A stretch of 64,000 bases of DNA, taken from the NCBI GenBank assembly GCA_027605045.1, contig JAQFWX010000003.1:682001-746000 (forward strand). The letters are read 5' to 3'. Both the position numbers and the translations under genes were made by a program. The notes beneath the pieces are model-generated. The model worked only from the letters and a program-made list of their open reading frames with translations. It was not told where the DNA came from and searched no databases. Of this stretch, positions 24,047 to 34,600 are shown one piece after another. The stretch comes from Phallus indusiatus. Taxonomy: Eukaryota > Basidiomycota > Agaricomycetes > Phallales > Phallaceae. Each line of letters begins with the position of its first letter. Within the stretch, counting starts at the first letter, position 1.

Positions 24047-27000
24047 ATGTATTTCCCTACCGGTACTGCACGTATTTTATCAGCAGAACCTTCATGCAGA
24101 ACAGGCTTGCCATATCCCATTATCTCGGTGGCTGTTAGCCCTCACAAGTACTCGTTTGCTACTCTCACGAAGGACGCACTCTGGTTATGGCGCGGACGGG
24201 TATGTCGCCATGCATTCAGTACACGTACACCTTATCACGACCACTTATATCTTATCAAAGCCTCCGATTGTCTTAGCACACATGACGCGCAGTCAAGCCT
24301 CTCTGCTTGAACATGGAACGAACGCGCACGTCACCTGGTCTGTTGATGCCAGTCGACTTATAATACAGGTGCGTGGTTCTTCAGGTGTATACTGGAACCC
24401 TGTAATTTCTAATTACAAAATAGACAACACAGTCTTATCTTATACTGATTGTATTACATCTTTCTCCATCATCATCCGAGTCGACACCAAAGCTGTCTGT
24501 CGCCGCTCAGCGACAGTTCCAACCTGGACCAGGAGAGGGGCTTCATCAGAATACCAGCTTACACATTGAAGGAATAATTCGCATTGAAGGGAACCTTCTC
24601 AGTGTTTCTCCTAGAAATCGACACATATACTTTTCTACCAAATCGCCTCCTGCCATCCAAAGAATACCTTGGCCCTCACTCGAAGAGAATGGTCTTCCGG
24701 AAGACGACAATAAAGGTGCAGGCCACGACACTTGGCTGCTGAATGACCAAGATTTCCCATGGCTGAGGACAGTTGATGGTGATTCCACCTGTTTGTAGTC
24801 AATCGACTTGATACTCATTGCTTGCCTTTTTACGTAGTGACTATTGATAACATCATGTATTCTCCCAATACCAGAGGCGAGACGTGGATAACTTCAGATG
24901 GAAGAGTTTACTTTACATATATCTTAGATGAAGGAGAAACAAAAAGGTCTATTTCAGGGAGTGCTGCTGACCCTTCTATTGAAAGAATCCAGACGGCGAG
25001 TGCTCCTCGATGGGATGGAACATGTATTTACGACGTACGGGAGAAGAGATCAATGCTCCACTCTCAAAATCATTCAGACCATCCGACACTTGATGGAGCC
25101 ACTTGTAGTTCGATCAATTCAATTTTCTCGCTGATTGCGGTTGGGACAAGAAAGTAAGTACGGTTGCTTTATTTTAGCTATACTTCCCCCTCTTACCAGA
25201 TGGCAGAGGCACGATTGAGATCGCCAACTTTCCTTCGCATTCGGGCGTATCTCCAAGAGTAGAAACTTTCAGCCCCCCACTTCCGCATTTACATACCGGA
25301 GAGGTTCGATGCGTGTCTTGGTCGAGTGATGGGTACGCTCTAGCTGTAGGTTGGGAAAATGGATGGAGTGTATGGAGTGTCGGCGGACGTTGTTTGGTTT
25401 GGGCACTGGGGGCTGAAAACTCTGTACACAACACTAGGTATTGGTCATTCCTATCTATCCATCCCCGCCTCAAAGCCTGCTCAGGTTTCAAGATTGCTTT
25501 ATGCATGGCGTAGTAGAGATGGTCAGTACATATTACATATTGTCATATTCCTTTGTTCGATGACTGGGCAGATTTGGATGCCGGGAAATTATGAGCTAGT
25601 CGCTCTAGCAAAACCTATTGATTCTGATGGTGAGTTTATCTTTAGATGCATCTATTGCCTCATTTTCCCTAGCCAGTCAATTATTTTCAATCCCTTTCGC
25701 CAAAAGTGCTGTCGCAGGACAACATACACCAGTGCGCATCTTGTTGTTTATATCATCGTAGCTCTCTGACGCTGCTTTCAGGATAACACGCGATATGCTC
25801 TGCTTCAGATGGATGACCGCGTTCTAGTTTATCGTGGAGCGGACCAGCCAGACATGAGCGTCATTAATCCGGAATCTGATGTTTGGCAGTCGATAAAAGT
25901 TCGTTACTATTCAAAAATTTTGGGATTTATCTAAACTTCAGTCCTCTAGATTCCGCTGGAATACATTAAAACGAATTGGCCCATTCGATATGCGTCGATA
26001 AGCAATGACGGTCGACTAATTGCGGTAGCCGGTCGAAGAGGCCTTGCGCATTATAGTACTTCGTCGGGACGGTGGAAGATGTTTAGGGACCCCTTACAAG
26101 AGCAAGCTTTCATCGTGAAAGGAGGGCTTGTTTGGTTTCACCATGTTTTGATCGCAGCCGTGGACGTATCCAATTCATATCAGGTCAGTTGCATTGTTCT
26201 TATCCACTACTTTATTCTTATTGTTCTATAGATACGGCTGTACTCAAGGGACTTAGATCTTGAAAACCAAAATGTTCTTTATCGGGAAATACTCAAATTC
26301 CCGGTCGTCCTTGTTTCATTGGTCGATAACTCATTCTTAGTGTACACGGCGGACAACACCCTAATGCACTATCTGATAATCCCAACTAATGATTCCATTA
26401 AGTTGCACTTTTGTGGGAGTATTAGCTTTGCTGGTATTGTGGCTGTCCCTAAGTTCGTTCGAGGTATGAGTTGGATGATACCGGACGTTCAAAAACGTGC
26501 GTTCTTCCCAGTATTTCAAAGCTTGCATTCGTTTGTTAATTATATGCTTAGAGCTAGGTGATCCTGTGGATGACCTCGTAGTAGCGACCATCTTATTGCT
26601 TGTTGGTGGTAAACTGGTTTTGCTGCGTCCGCGAAAAGTAATTGTCCCTTCGTATCTCCTGAATATTTGACTCATTAGTTTTAGTCTGGTGCGCAAGAAG
26701 TCAAATATGACATGCAAATTCTTGCCGATCGAATAGAATTCTGTTGGATACATTTAAGAGGTATCGGTACCCTCGAAAACTCTCTCTGGGGATACGATGG
26801 GCAAGGAATTCGTTTGTGGCTCGATGCTTTGACGATTGAATCCGTAGCCGTAAATCCTCAAAATGATACCTATGAAAGCGTCCAAGAAAGTGTCAATATT
26901 CGTCTAGATTTCTATCCATTGTGTAAGTTTCGAACGAATCAAATTTCCTGTTGCTGAACAACCGTTAGCTGTTCTCATGGATAAGGGAATCATCATAGGG

Positions 27001-27732
27001 GTTGAACAGGAAACTGTCACGCGACCGACACTTTCGTTTACCATGTTTCGGATAGTGACCAGTGTAAGTCCATTTTTTTATATGCAACCGTTTACTTAAT
27101 CGGTTGGTATAGACACACCTATTTTTGCATCATGTATTACGATTTCATCTCCGTCGAGGACAAGCGAACGAGGCTGTCCAGTTCGCAGCACACTATCAGA
27201 ATCTTGTCTTTTTTACGCATGCGCTGGAAATTCTTCTGCATACTGTGGTTGAAGAAGAAATTGAAGACGAAAATGCAATAGTGACCTCTGACGAAAACCT
27301 ACTCCCAGTGACGGTCGAGTTTCTCGATCATTTTCATACTGCTCTGGAGGTCATAGTTGGATGCGCAAGGAAAACTGAGATGGCTCGCTGGCCTCGTTTG
27401 TTCGACATTGTCGGAAATCCGAGATCCTTATTCGAAGTAAGTATTTTCATAAGCTCGGTTATTGGTTGATAATCACTGACTGATGTATCTAGTGCTGTCT
27501 TTCATCAAATCTGCTCACAACAGCCGGATCATACCTACTGGTGTTGCATAATTTGGAGCAACTTGATACGCAAAGCGACGAGATTATACGACTTCTTCGG
27601 CGTGCCATTGAAACAAAACGATGGATTTTGTGTCGAGACTTGTTCCGGTTTCTTCGTTCCATTGATTCGACCGGACAAGTTCTTCAGCATGTCCTGACGC
27701 AAATCAATTTAGATGCGTTTGAAAAGCATTAA
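24047..27732 (+). CDS. RIC1: RIC1, subunit of the Ric1-Rgp1 exchange factor for Ypt6/Rab6
   Basis: The start MYFPTGTARILSAEPSC at 24047 matches the strongly conserved RIC1 N terminus (MYxPTGxAR). WD40-type repeats follow: ISVAVSPHKYSFATLTKDAL, HVTWSVDASRLIIQ, GEVRCVSWSSDGYALAVGW and SVWSVGGRCLVWALG. Then come RFQDCFMHGVVEM|IWMPGNYELVALA and RYASISNDGRLIAVAGRRGL. The C-terminal RIC1 domain spans about 27120-27730 (LHHVLRFHLRRGQANEAVQF, THALEILLHTVVEEE, RAIETKRWILCRDLFRFL). More than ten introns were placed by splice signals. Ric1 with Rgp1 activates the Rab GTPase Ypt6 at the Golgi for retrograde endosome-to-Golgi traffic. The length, about 980 residues, is usual. The stop is TAA at 27730-27732. 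Confidence 0.88.
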
Positions 27733-28060
27733 ATTGCTCAAGTATCTTTATTATGCTTATTGACCATGTAATGATATACCCGGGGTTGTACATACGTACA
27801 ATATATATGCATATAACGTCGGCATGTAAGACCACATGGTGACACTGACTACTTACCCGTTCCCTACACCGAAGCTGGGTTCCCAACCATCCGGAAAGCA
27901 GATCTGGAGATGAATCTGACGTTCAAATATCTGGTCGTTGTAGTTTTATCGCATTCTGAATTGCTCTAAATTCTTTATTTTGAAATAATAAACGTTCTGT
28001 TTTGTTTATCATCTTTTTCTATGTGAATTTTTATCTCCGTATGAAGGTGCAGGCCACGTG

Positions 28061-28088
28061 CAGGGATTGCCGCTTGGGACGGCGCTAG
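28061..28088 (+). repeat. Hairpin repeat, copy 1 (single arm)
   Basis: The 28-base unit starts CAGGGATTGCCGCTTGGGAC and ends CGGCGCTAG. It matches copy 3 at 24 of 28 positions and resembles each arm of copy 2. GCCG and CGGC inside it can pair as a small stem. It is preceded by GTG, as are the other copies. Confidence 0.6.
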
Positions 28089-28264
28089 TAGTGTACAACT
28101 TGAAGTAGACTTAAGCATGATGTAAATCCTGTTAGTCTATCTCCCTCGTCTCGTAATGTCTAGTACTAACAGTACTTCTGTTTAACTCTGCACCGTAGAC
28201 TTTGTGCTTTGTGCTTGCCCCCAGAAACTTTCCTCCTATGTGCTTTCAATATACAGGATAAGAA

Positions 28265-28659
28265 ATGAGTGTTGAGAGAAGGCGCCGGGCACGGCACCAA
28301 CGTCCTGCTGAGCTTGCGGGCGCTCAGCCTCACCTTCATCTGCTCTTGCCACCGACCACGTCACGCAGACAGTAGATACCACATCCATTTCCAGTCGTTA
28401 TTTCGCAGAATTTCAGTTTATTTTCCCTCCATCCCACCCAATTACTTTCCGTGCATATCCTTCTTTATCATTTCGTTCCATTGCACAGTGCATTGATATA
28501 TTACATACAAACTAATAAAGTCTCGTTCAAACCATGTGGCGTCTGAATCCGCCGAGCAGGAGTAGCTCAGCTCGAGCCCCCAACCTACCACGGACACCAC
28601 TTCCGGGAGCGAGACGAGGCAGGATTGCTGAGGACTCGACTAAATCATCTAGCTCTTAA
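28265..28659 (+). CDS. Possible small spliced gene, Arg/Pro/Ser-rich protein, unassigned
   Basis: ATG 28265 opens MSVERRRRARHQRPAELAGA and continues to TAG 28373-28375. A GTAGAT donor at 28371 and a GCAG acceptor at 28561 would join it in frame to SSARAPNLPRTPLPGARRGR and a Ser-rich end at TAA 28657-28659. The result is about 67 residues. Both exon candidates are clearly more GC-rich than the surrounding AT-rich DNA, which is the main reason to mention them. The implied intron (about 190 bp) is long for this window, and each exon also ends in its own stop, so this may be chance. I recognise no family. Confidence 0.2.
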
Positions 28660-29824
28660 CAATTAAAACAACGGGTTCCACGGATCAAAGGGAGTAACGT
28701 GAGCGTTGAAATATAGGTCCTCGGATATCGTGTCGGGAGCGTAAGTGTTGCTATTGAAATCTTGGCGCTGGGCAAGATTGGGGTCAGGTGCCGGGGCAGG
28801 GTTAGGATTGGGTACCGGGCGAGGGGCAATTCTATTGAAAGAAACAATTTTCGTGGTGCTAATTTGTGGAAACAATCAGTTATCCTACGGATGATGCTGA
28901 GGAAAAGGAAGCCAACCAATATCTCTGAAAATTGCAGAGCCATCTACTCAGATGCCAACTTCCATCTTCCTTCATCCAGCCCACCCCCGGCCTTACAACC
29001 AGCTTCCACTCTATGTAGATTGAAAAACACACTGCGCCAATAATAATAATTTTAAAAAGCTGAAGGCGGAGATATCGATTTGCGGAGGGTCGGATTTAAG
29101 ATTAAGAAAGTTGTTGACCGTCTACGAAGATTAGACAATATACGACAAAACTAGTCATCAAGGGCTCACAATGAAACTCATATTAGGTTGATTTAAAAAT
29201 GATTGTGGTATAACAGGGTATAACTTGGTTTGTTGTAAAAAGAGAAAAAAGGAGTATTGTTTACATTCCCTGCACCAGCAGGGCTCTACCACGTCATTGG
29301 ATCTGGTGCTAAATCTGAGCGCAATCGGAGTTTAGATTCTAAGGCCACTTCAAAGGCCGCCAATCCCGGGCTTTTTCTCGTAAACAAGATCATTTTCATA
29401 GTCCCAGAAACTTGTAATTGTTATTCACAGTGTATATTCAAGTGTCAGAACCTATCACTTCATGACTTGGCAGGTGTCGTATGGGATGTGATTATATATG
29501 TTGCATCGTAGGTGATGTTAGGTTCAATTTTCAAATAATATCAATATGGTACAACATTGCAATAACATATATTCATTATATAGTCCTTTTTAATTGTGTT
29601 CTCGTTGACCTCTTGATAAGTTGATAGTCTAATTATTCTTTTGTCGGCACCAGTAACCTTCTCTTATTTGAATATATCATCCGTCATTCAATCGTTTCAG
29701 TTCATTCTTCACTTCACTTTTGTCTTTGTAGCACTGAATATTTTGTACATCAACTAGGCTTTATTTTCAATAAAAAGCATTCACCAACTATAAGGGCAGT
29801 CGTAAAATTAATCAAGAACTGGTG

Positions 29825-29892
29825 CAGGGATTAGCCGCCCAAAGCGGCCCTAGTAATACAAAGCTAGGGCCGCCTTGAGCGGCGGATCCCTG
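29825..29892. repeat. Hairpin repeat, copy 2 (complete inverted repeat)
   Basis: Arms 29825-29853 and 29864-29892 are inverted repeats matching at 25 of 29 positions around a 10-base loop. The outer ends are CAGGGAT / ATCCCTG and the inner ends CCCTAG / CTAGGG. Each arm also contains its own small palindrome, GCCGC...GCGGC. The structure could form a long stem, or a cruciform with side stems. It resembles a miniature inverted-repeat element, but the arms are too close and the ends too short to name a family. Confidence 0.7.
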
Positions 29893-29997
29893 TTTATCCT
29901 TGTCGTAATTTTTTTTACATTTTCTGCTCTATTTTCATTTTGTCATGGTATAATTGATACTTTATTCCAATTCGAATTCTGTTTACCACCATCGGTG

Positions 29998-30025
29998 CAG
30001 GGATTGCCGCTCTAGACGGCTCTAG
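29998..30025 (+). repeat. Hairpin repeat, copy 3 (single arm)
   Basis: This 28-base unit starts CAGGGATTGCCGCTCTAGAC and ends CGGCTCTAG, preceded by GGTG as in copy 2. It lies about 60 bases before the proposed start of the oxygenase gene, so it is probably in that promoter or 5' UTR. Confidence 0.6.
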
Positions 30026-30083
30026 TGTGAGAAAAAAGTTTCGCTGGTCCCGAAAAATTGTAGCACCCGTCATTCATTGTTAG

Positions 30084-31569
30084 ATGCAATCAGAAGTACG
30101 TATATGAAGCTTCCTAATACAACGGTCAGATTATACTCAAATATTGTAGGATATACAGTTTAGTCATGAGGGGGCTGTCATCATCCCCTATGACAGACTT
30201 GTGTCTGCTCCAGACACCCTCCAAGCTGCCATCGCGAAAGGATTCGGCGCAGAAACCTCCTGCCTTGTAATTTGAGCTTTGGATAACCCCATCATCAGTG
30301 CCTGATCGGAATTATAATTACAGGGGTTGATTATTATCGCCAGTCTACCTGAAGAGTATATATCACTCCGCGAGAGGCTTCTGACATTCGGTAATAAGTT
30401 TGCTTCTTTGCCCGAATCGACTCGTGAAAAATACGCGAATGCCGCGAGCAAATTCAGGTATGTCGATTTATATTCGTTCGTGACATGGAAAGCTTATGGT
30501 AGAACCTTTACTTCGTCAGTTTTGGGTGGTCTCATGGGAAGGTACCGTGATAACATGTCTAATTAGTTATATCAATGTCAAATATGATGTTCTTGAAGGA
30601 AATCATGAACGGTAAACCCGGTTCGTTTTTTTTTCAACGAGCTGGCTGTGCCTTCCATTTTTTGACTTTTTCTCAGATACTTTGAAGGGTTCCTTTTATG
30701 CTAATCCCATCCTCGACGAACCAAGCACGACTCCGGAGCAGAATCTTGAATTTCCGGAATATTATTCTCACAATGTATGGCCGAGAGAGGATAGCCTTAA
30801 AGACTTCGAAGAAGCTTTTAAATCTCTCGGAAGGTATTTCACTTATTGTTCATGAATTTCATCCTGTACCAACCTGACATCATAGTTTTATCTTCCGCGT
30901 TGGGCGACAACTTGCCAATGCTTGCCAACCTTTCGGTATGTTATGTCAAAGCCCCTCATCGTTCAAGAATCATTACATTTAAAATCAGCGGCCTCTTATC
31001 TGACCAACCAAGCAATTTCTTTGCCTGATTTAATATCTCCCAACACAACTAAAGCTCGTTTGCTGCATTATTTTCCGCCGCCACCCATTGAGGCAACAAA
31101 TGATGATGAGCCTTTTGATTCATGGTGTGGCTTCCATCTCGACCATTCTTTGATCACTGGCCTATGTTCGGTAATCTATCTTGCCTTCTTATTTCGTATT
31201 AACTCATGTAAGATTACTCGATAGGCGATGTACTTTTCTAGCAAAGATGTTGGGGAGTCGAAGCCTTGTTCCGCGCCGTCGTCTCAATCTGGACTTTACA
31301 TTAAGACTCGTGGCGGTTCCCTAATCAAGACATCAATTCCTTCAAACTGCTTGGCTTTTCAAATAGGTGAAGCGCTTGAGTTGGCCACAAACGGAAGACT
31401 ACGTGCAACGCCTCACTGTGTTCGTGTGGAAAACAGCCCAGGTGCTGAGTATATTAGCCGAGAAACGTTTGCTCTATTCATGCAGCCGGATACTAGTGTT
31501 CGGATTAGTCCCGATGAGACCTTCGGTAGTTTCACTAAACGTGTTCTACAGGAACATTATGACACATAA
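30084..31569 (+). CDS. 2-oxoglutarate/Fe(II)-dependent oxygenase, isopenicillin-N-synthase-like
   Basis: A short first exon (30084-30095) joins SHEGAVIIPYDRLVSAP, then GLIIIASLPEEYISLRERLL, the N-terminal half of the family. The catalytic half starts after 30980: TTKARLLHYFPPPP, then WCGFHLDHSLITGLCS with the HxD iron ligands, LYIKTRGG, ATPHCVRV with the distal histidine, and SRETFALFMQP with the Arg-x-Ser/Thr-like 2-oxoglutarate site. All three iron ligands are present, so it should be active. Substrates of this fungal group are largely unknown; hydroxylation or desaturation of a small molecule is inferred. No neighbouring biosynthetic genes support a metabolite cluster. ACQPF (frame 1) and RYVMSK (next frame) are separated by a T3 run at 30931-30933 with no usable intron, suggesting one missing base. 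Confidence 0.8.
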
Positions 31570-31678
31570 AAAATGTGTTAGAGGAGGCATGTATTCAAGT
31601 ATGTATGTATAATGTGCTGATATTGAGTTGTGATATAAATAAAACACGGGAATGCTCATTCTCGAACAATCGTCAAGT

Positions 31679-34600
31679 CTAATCTCTATCCATGTATTCG
31701 GATATCACAGACCAGTCCTCACTAGATGGACGAATGGATCCTGGTGATCTTTGAAGATCGAAACCTGGCGACGGAGATCTCGAGTCCTCTTGAGTCTGTG
31801 GGAGCGCGGCATCTCGTTTAATAAGAGAGCGAGCGTATTCCAAATCGCGATATATGGCTTCCACCGCTTTTCCCACTCCGTCTTCCTGTTGAAGAATTAG
31901 TCTACGTAAACGTGAACGATGTAGGATGGAAGCTTACACTACGTATTGTTTGACCAACTAATTTGGCTCGCGAGATTTGTTTGGCATCGGTCGTGGCCGT
32001 AACGAGAGCAGTCGTCAGGCCTTCTACTGTTAATTTGCGAATGCTAGTCCCAACTCCCAAAGCCTCTACTCGGTCACCCCAGAAAAACTGATCGCCAAAA
32101 AATGGTTTAATGACTATCGGAATTCCGGCTATAGAAATTGATGAGATGCAAATGAATTATTTCTTTTTCCCAAAAGATACCTCTTAGACTAGCTCCTGTT
32201 GTTCCAGCGCCTCCATGATGACAAGCCGCGTCAATTTGCGCAAATAGCCAATCGTGCGGGATGGATTTAATAGGAAATATAGAGTCCGGGAATTCCTCTC
32301 TGAACTCTTCAGCGCGAGGTTTTTTGGACGATAATCTATCCGACCACCCTTTGGAAAGAACCGCGTGAACATTGCTTTTCTCAATCGCTTCCACGACGCA
32401 TCTTGTCATGCCTTCTGGATCAGAAACAACAATGCTCCCAAACCCTATGTAAACTAATTTCTTCCCCAGAGCTCTGGTTCTCTCAATGAATTGAATAAGT
32501 TCGGGAGACGGTGTCCATTTATTGGCACTGACATCGGCATCGTCCAAAAACCAATAACCTTGAGACGGAGATAAGTATTTGCTTGAAATTTTTTGGTAAG
32601 ACATACCCGTTACTCGAATCCATTCATACCAATCAAGCGGGGGAGGCACAATAAAGGGACTAAAATTATATAAAAACGGGACTTTATGCTGTTCTATCTT
32701 GTCGAGGGCGGTCGCACTGAGCTTCAAGGTTTTACGTCGCCAGCGATTGATTTGTCCTGAAATGCCCCTCCAGAAAACTTGGTCAAATAATACATAGGTC
32801 TGCCAGCATCTTCAGTCATGATTCTATAATGTACTTCGAACTTACCATATAATTATAACCCCCGCCCATCTGTTCCAATATTAAATGAGCATTTTACGTC
32901 ATTAAATACTCATCAAAACGTACCTTGCGCTCAGGAACAGCAAAGGCATGCGGGTACGCACGAGTACGAGACCAAGGCATCGTGAAAGCACGGAAATATG
33001 GAATCTTAAGTGCCTCCGCAATATGAATTCCGCCCATAGCACTGGGACTTTCAATGAGAACATCTGTCCCTTGACAAGCCTCCCAAGATGTCTTCAATAA
33101 ATCGTCTATCCAACCTCTGAACTGAAAGCAAATAGGTTAATTAAATGCATGGCTTAGCGCATAAGAAAGACACACTTTAGCGGCCGATTCTTTCAAAAAT
33201 GATACTGTAAACACGCCGTTCTCAATGCATATCCGCATTAGCTCGGCGGGATCTCCTCCGATGTATGCAAACTCAATACCGTGCTATGTAAAAGGAAAGG
33301 AAAGGAATTCAATATAAGCATTTTCAGCATATGTAATACACGCACAGACTCTATCCACGATTGAAATTCACCGTGGGTTGCAATACGGACGCGATGTCCT
33401 TCCTGGAGAAGCCGTTTTCCTAAAGCTATGTATGGTTGGACATCTCCTCGCGATCCAATTGTTAGGAGAGTAAAGTGCAGGGGTTTACTCGGCTTAAAGG
33501 TTAAAAACGTCGAGGAAGAAGATGTAAACATGACCGCAGGAAGGGAGTCGGTCTGCGATTGCACAGAAAGAACGGTAGCAGATCGGTTTAAAGGATTTTG
33601 AAGTTCCAATTCTTCCGAGAAGAAGTTTTCCGCCCTCGTATCGCTGACAAAGCCACGAAATTCGATCTCCTTTTGTTCGAGATGAATTTGATCCAACTGT
33701 TTCTTTAGGAGCTCAGCACATAGGTCCCTGCGTACTGAAGAGCTGAATTCGAAAAATAATTCTTCGTGGCCCTTGATAATAACTACAAGACCATGCATCC
33801 CGAAACGATAACCCTTCGCAGACTCTGAGTTCAGAACATCCTGAATCGGGATGATCATCTATGTGGTGTATTAGTACCAATTGCAAACTGGATCTGTCGA
33901 ATTCTACTGACTCTGGTCTTGGTTAGAGACTTTGTCGAGCGGAAACAGAGATAAGATGATGAGATATAAAATTTGCCCCATACAGGAAGGGCTCGAAACA
34001 GGTATCCCGGTATCACTTTGCAACGAAAGCGAGCTTATAATCAGTTCTCGCGATAAACACTTGTTTCGACTTACCTCCTAAAAGCGTTTCTTTTTCATTC
34101 AGTGCAAAGGACGAATGGAACCTAGAGATGACTTCCGGATCCATCCCTTCACTTGTCTCGATCACAGAAAACTCCATGTTGGCGTTATCTTCAGTTATTG
34201 CTAAAGTTCCTGCTGTGTATATTTCCTTGACACTGTCGTTTGAAGAAGTCATATTTAATAAATTAATCCCACTCAGAACCCGTCTACCAGGTATACGAAG
34301 CCAAGCAGGGACTGAGATGCCCCATAGCCCCTGTAGGTCGCCTGAAGAAAAATCACCTGGAGAAGGAGGTGGTGGATATGTGTGATTGGATGATAGTAGA
34401 CTAGTATCCTGGGTATCAATGGTTTCAGATTCTGTCGAGGGTTCATTCGTGGTTGAGGTAGTGTTTAACCTCGAATGAGAGGAGGGATTAGGGCAAGGAT
34501 TCGATCGGTCAGAGGAAGACGGAGGAGGAATTGTCGAAATTGTGTCACGAGATTCTGATTCAGGGACAGTATTATTGAAAGTTGAGAGTGTTTTAAACAA

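Larger units (their letters stand above)
27733..30083. other. Largest gene-poor stretch: repeats, AT-rich DNA and small unassigned frames
   Basis: About 2.35 kb lies between RIC1 and the oxygenase gene. It holds three copies of a small hairpin repeat (28061-28088, 29825-29892, 29998-30025) and a possible small spliced gene at 28265-28659. There is also a Pro/Asn-rich 70-codon minus-strand frame (28663-28875, NPNPAPAPDPNL, ending HVTPFDPWNPLF) that overlaps other open frames on both strands. From 29040 to 29800 the DNA is AT-rich and without coding signal. I found no transposase or tRNA. Confidence 0.5.

Noticed and set aside
28656..28943. Candidate mating-pheromone precursor (minus-strand frame ending CFNC)
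   Set aside because: A CaaX box needs aliphatic residues before the last position. No pheromone receptor lies nearby, and two other frames over the same bases are equally open.
29270..29290. Possible fourth copy of the hairpin repeat (CCCTGCACC, reverse complement of its left edge)
   Set aside because: Only about ten bases match and the GCCGC core is absent, so chance is likely.
29900..31600. Secondary-metabolite cluster around the oxygenase
   Set aside because: The neighbours are RIC1, a gene-poor stretch and a sterol glucosyltransferase; no synthase, P450 or transporter of a cluster is present.
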